This document shows positions 61,989 to 64,000 of a DNA stretch of 64,000 nt, one piece after another. Under the pieces are notes generated by a model. That model saw nothing but the letters and a program-made list of their open reading frames with translations, was not told the DNA's origin and made no database searches. Source of the DNA: a bacterium (GTDB lineage: Bacteria > JAUVQV01 > DATDCY01); the NCBI GenBank assembly GCA_036524115.1, contig DATDCY010000012.1, forward strand, positions 26,867-90,866. Direction: 5' to 3'. The position numbers and the translations under genes are program-made. Each line of letters starts with the position of its first letter. Position 1 is the stretch's first letter.

Positions 61989-64000
61989 ATGACCGAGACC
62001 GTACTGCCGCGCCTGGCGGCCCTGCTGCTGCTGGCCCTCTGCGGTACGGTGCTGCTCAAGGAATCCCGGCTCGGCCGTGTGGCGCTCGCCAGCGGCCTGT
62101 TGCTGCTCGCGCTCGTTGAACTCTTCGACAGCCAGGCGCTCCGGGACGCGGAGCATCTGCTCGACTACAAGCGGTTCGTCCTCGTCTGCAAGTCGCTGAT
62201 ACCCATCGCCTTCCTGCTGTACGGCATGTCGTTCACGAAGCGGGCGGGCGGTTCGCGGGCCGCCGCCGCCGCGCCGCTGCTCGTCATCGCCGCGATCATG
62301 TGTGGCGGGGCGCTTCTCCTGCCGATCGAACAGTTCTACGCCGGCTACGACTTCTCGCACGGCAGGCTCCTGGTTCTCGGGAGCATCGGCTACTGGTTCT
62401 ACCTGGGGCTCATGATCTTCTGCATTGCCGCGCTGGTGAACGTGGAACTGGTCTTCGGGGGCGTCAGGGGCGCGGACCGGGGGCGCCTGAGGTACGAGTT
62501 TCTCGGCGTCGGGGCGATCCTGGCGGTGATGATCTTCTACTTCAGCCAGGGGTTGCTGTATCGAGCCGTGAACATGGACCTCCTCCCCGCGCGGTCGGTG
62601 GTGCTGGCGGTCGCGGCGCTGCTGATCGGGTACTCCCGCCTCTACCAGGGGAGGACGGCGAGCTTGGCGGTGTCGCGCCAGGCCCTCTACCGGTCCGTCA
62701 CGCTCGTCGCGGTCGGCCTGTACCTGCTTGCGCTCGGCGTGTTCGGCGTCGGGATGAAGCGGCTGGACCTGTCGGTAACGCCCGACGTCTCGGTCCTGGT
62801 CGCCGTGCTCAGCGGGCTCTTGTTCCTGGCGCTGCTGCTGTCGGAGGAGATCCGCCGGCGCGCCAAGCTGCTGCTGGCCAGGCATTTCTATGCGCAGAAG
62901 CACGACTATCGCGAGGAGTGGCTCGGCTTTTCGAACGCCCTCGCCGGCTGCCGCAGCCTCGGCGATGTCCGGACCGCGATCGTCGACCGGTATCGGCAGA
63001 CCTTCGGCCTGCGCTTTGCGGCACTGTACGAGCGAACAGGGGGGAGCGATTCGTTTGCGCTCGCGGAAGCACAAGGGAGGACGGATCTTCCCGCGCGCGC
63101 CACGTTCAGCGACGGCTTGCTCGGCTATTTCTCCGAGACCGCGCGCGTGATGAACCCGGCAGACGGCGAGTACACGCCGACGGCGGCTGAGACGGTGTTC
63201 ATGGAGGGCGCAGAGGCGTGGTTGCTCGTCCCGCTCATGTCGGAAGAACGGCTGGAGGCGTTCGTCGTCTTCGGAGCGCAGGTCGTGCCCGAGACCCTGA
63301 CCTACGAGGACTTCGACCTGATGAAGATCATGGGCAGGCAGGCCGTGCTCTCCCTGAAGAACTTCCAGCTCGCGGAGGAACTGACGGAGGCGCGCGAGAT
63401 GGCCGCCGTCGCCAAGGTGTCCTCGTTCGTGATCCACGACCTGAAGAATCTCGCCTACACGTTCTCGCTGATGATGGAGAACGCGGACGAGCACATCCGG
63501 GAACCCGAGTTCCAGGACGACCTCGTGACGTCAATCCACGGCACGGTGGCGAAGATGAACGCGCTGATCGCCAAGCTCAAGGCCTTTCCCGAGAAGCGGG
63601 AACTCGCCGTCGAGGCCGCCGATCTGGCGCAGATCGGCCGGGACAGCCTGGCCGAGGTCAGCAGCCTGAAGCGCGGCATCGCGTTTGAATCTTATTGTGC
63701 CGCTGCGGCGTCGCGCATGGACGTGCCGGAGATCAGGAAGGTGGCCCTGAATCTCCTGCTCAACGCCTGCGATGCGGTTGGGGGGTCGGGAACGATCAAG
63801 ATGAGCACCGGTCGCCGCGGGGCGGAGGCATTTCTCCGCGTGGAAGACAACGGCTGCGGCATGTCCCCGGCCTTCATCCAGGGGCACCTGTTCAAGCCGT
63901 TCCGGACGACCAAGGAGAAGGGCCTCGGGATCGGGCTCTACCAGTGCCGGCAGATCGTCGAGGCGCACGAAGGGCGGATCGAGGTCGACAGCCGCGAGGG
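61989..64000 (+). CDS. prsK: XrtA/PEP-CTERM system histidine kinase PrsK (3' end cut off)
   Basis: About 670 residues are present; the frame is still open at the right edge and probably lacks only the last few dozen residues. Eight to ten N-terminal membrane helices (about 5-290), a GAF-like domain (about 310-450, with AEAWLLVPLMSEERLEAFVV), the phosphoacceptor His in VIHDLKNLAY near 482, N box NLLLNACDAV near 587, G1 DNGCGM, F box LFKPFRTTKEKG and G2 GLGIGLYQCR. This matches PrsK, partner of PrsR. It is unusual in being 41 kb from prsR, with the EPS locus between. Confidence 0.92.
   Translation, partial: MTETVLPRLAALLLLALCGTVLLKESRLGRVALASGLLLLALVELFDSQALRDAEHLLDYKRFVLVCKSLIPIAFLLYGMSFTKRAGGSRAAAAAPLLVIAAIMCGGALLLPIEQFYAGYDFSHGRLLVLGSIGYWFYLGLMIFCIAALVNVELVFGGVRGADRGRLRYEFLGVGAILAVMIFYFSQGLLYRAVNMDLLPARSVVLAVAALLIGYSRLYQGRTASLAVSRQALYRSVTLVAVGLYLLALGVFGVGMKRLDLSVTPDVSVLVAVLSGLLFLALLLSEEIRRRAKLLLARHFYAQKHDYREEWLGFSNALAGCRSLGDVRTAIVDRYRQTFGLRFAALYERTGGSDSFALAEAQGRTDLPARATFSDGLLGYFSETARVMNPADGEYTPTAAETVFMEGAEAWLLVPLMSEERLEAFVVFGAQVVPETLTYEDFDLMKIMGRQAVLSLKNFQLAEELTEAREMAAVAKVSSFVIHDLKNLAYTFSLMMENADEHIREPEFQDDLVTSIHGTVAKMNALIAKLKAFPEKRELAVEAADLAQIGRDSLAEVSSLKRGIAFESYCAAAASRMDVPEIRKVALNLLLNACDAVGGSGTIKMSTGRRGAEAFLRVEDNGCGMSPAFIQGHLFKPFRTTKEKGLGIGLYQCRQIVEAHEGRIEVDSRE

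Overview
The window is high-GC Gram-negative DNA from a bacterium that makes an exopolysaccharide (EPS) through an exosortase A (XrtA)/PEP-CTERM system. The evidence is a complete set of XrtA-associated families: the regulators PrsK and PrsR, the TPR lipoprotein PrsT, a PEP-CTERM target protein, XrtA itself fused to an EpsI domain, and the XrtA-type deacetylase, amidotransferase, acyl-CoA ligases, PLP decarboxylase, FemAB-like protein and hydrolases. Lipoproteins, MshEN, PPC and thrombospondin type 3 domains fit a deltaproteobacterial-type lineage, but taxonomy cannot be fixed from this window.

Region 1 (1-16.8 kb) is mostly minus strand. It holds a PlsC-like acyltransferase, an EamA exporter (+), a three-gene envelope operon (ChaN-PDZ lipoprotein, TolB-like lipoprotein, M1/M28/PDZ metallopeptidase fusion), a membrane-anchored orphan MshEN protein, and four large secreted proteins built from FN3, PPC, TSP3, choice-of-anchor-D and a shared C-terminal LamG-like module. 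Two of these four have CRP-type palindromes at class II promoter spacing.

Region 2 (17.0-21.6 kb) carries prsT, prsR, then a PEP-CTERM gene behind a good sigma-54 promoter and a candidate enhancer palindrome, closed by a strong terminator. Two minus-strand genes (lipoprotein, metallophosphoesterase) follow.

Region 3 (23.1-39.8 kb) is one dense plus-strand operon with many ATGA/GTGA overlaps. It starts from a sigma-70-like promoter with an overlapping inverted repeat and an ops-like leader element. It encodes the conserved XrtA tool set: deacetylase, asparagine-synthase-like amidotransferase, PrmC-like methyltransferase, two acyl carrier proteins, two acyl-AMP ligases, sugar amidotransferase, two FemAB/GNAT-like proteins, two unusual alpha/beta hydrolases, PLP decarboxylase, GT2 and XrtA.

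Region 4 (about 39.8-54.8 kb) is visibly AT-richer. It is a variable EPS cassette: glycosyltransferases, Wzx-like flippase, Wzy/O-antigen-ligase-like protein, several acyltransferases, CapK-like ligase, secreted beta-helix protein and FkbM methyltransferase.

Region 5 (54.8-64.0 kb) returns to high GC: a DegT aminotransferase, GT2, deacetylase, GT4, SGNH-like lipoprotein, a second pair of the unusual hydrolases, and prsK, which runs off the right edge. PrsK/PrsR would sense the state of the envelope or EPS and drive sigma-54 transcription of PEP-CTERM targets, which XrtA then processes.
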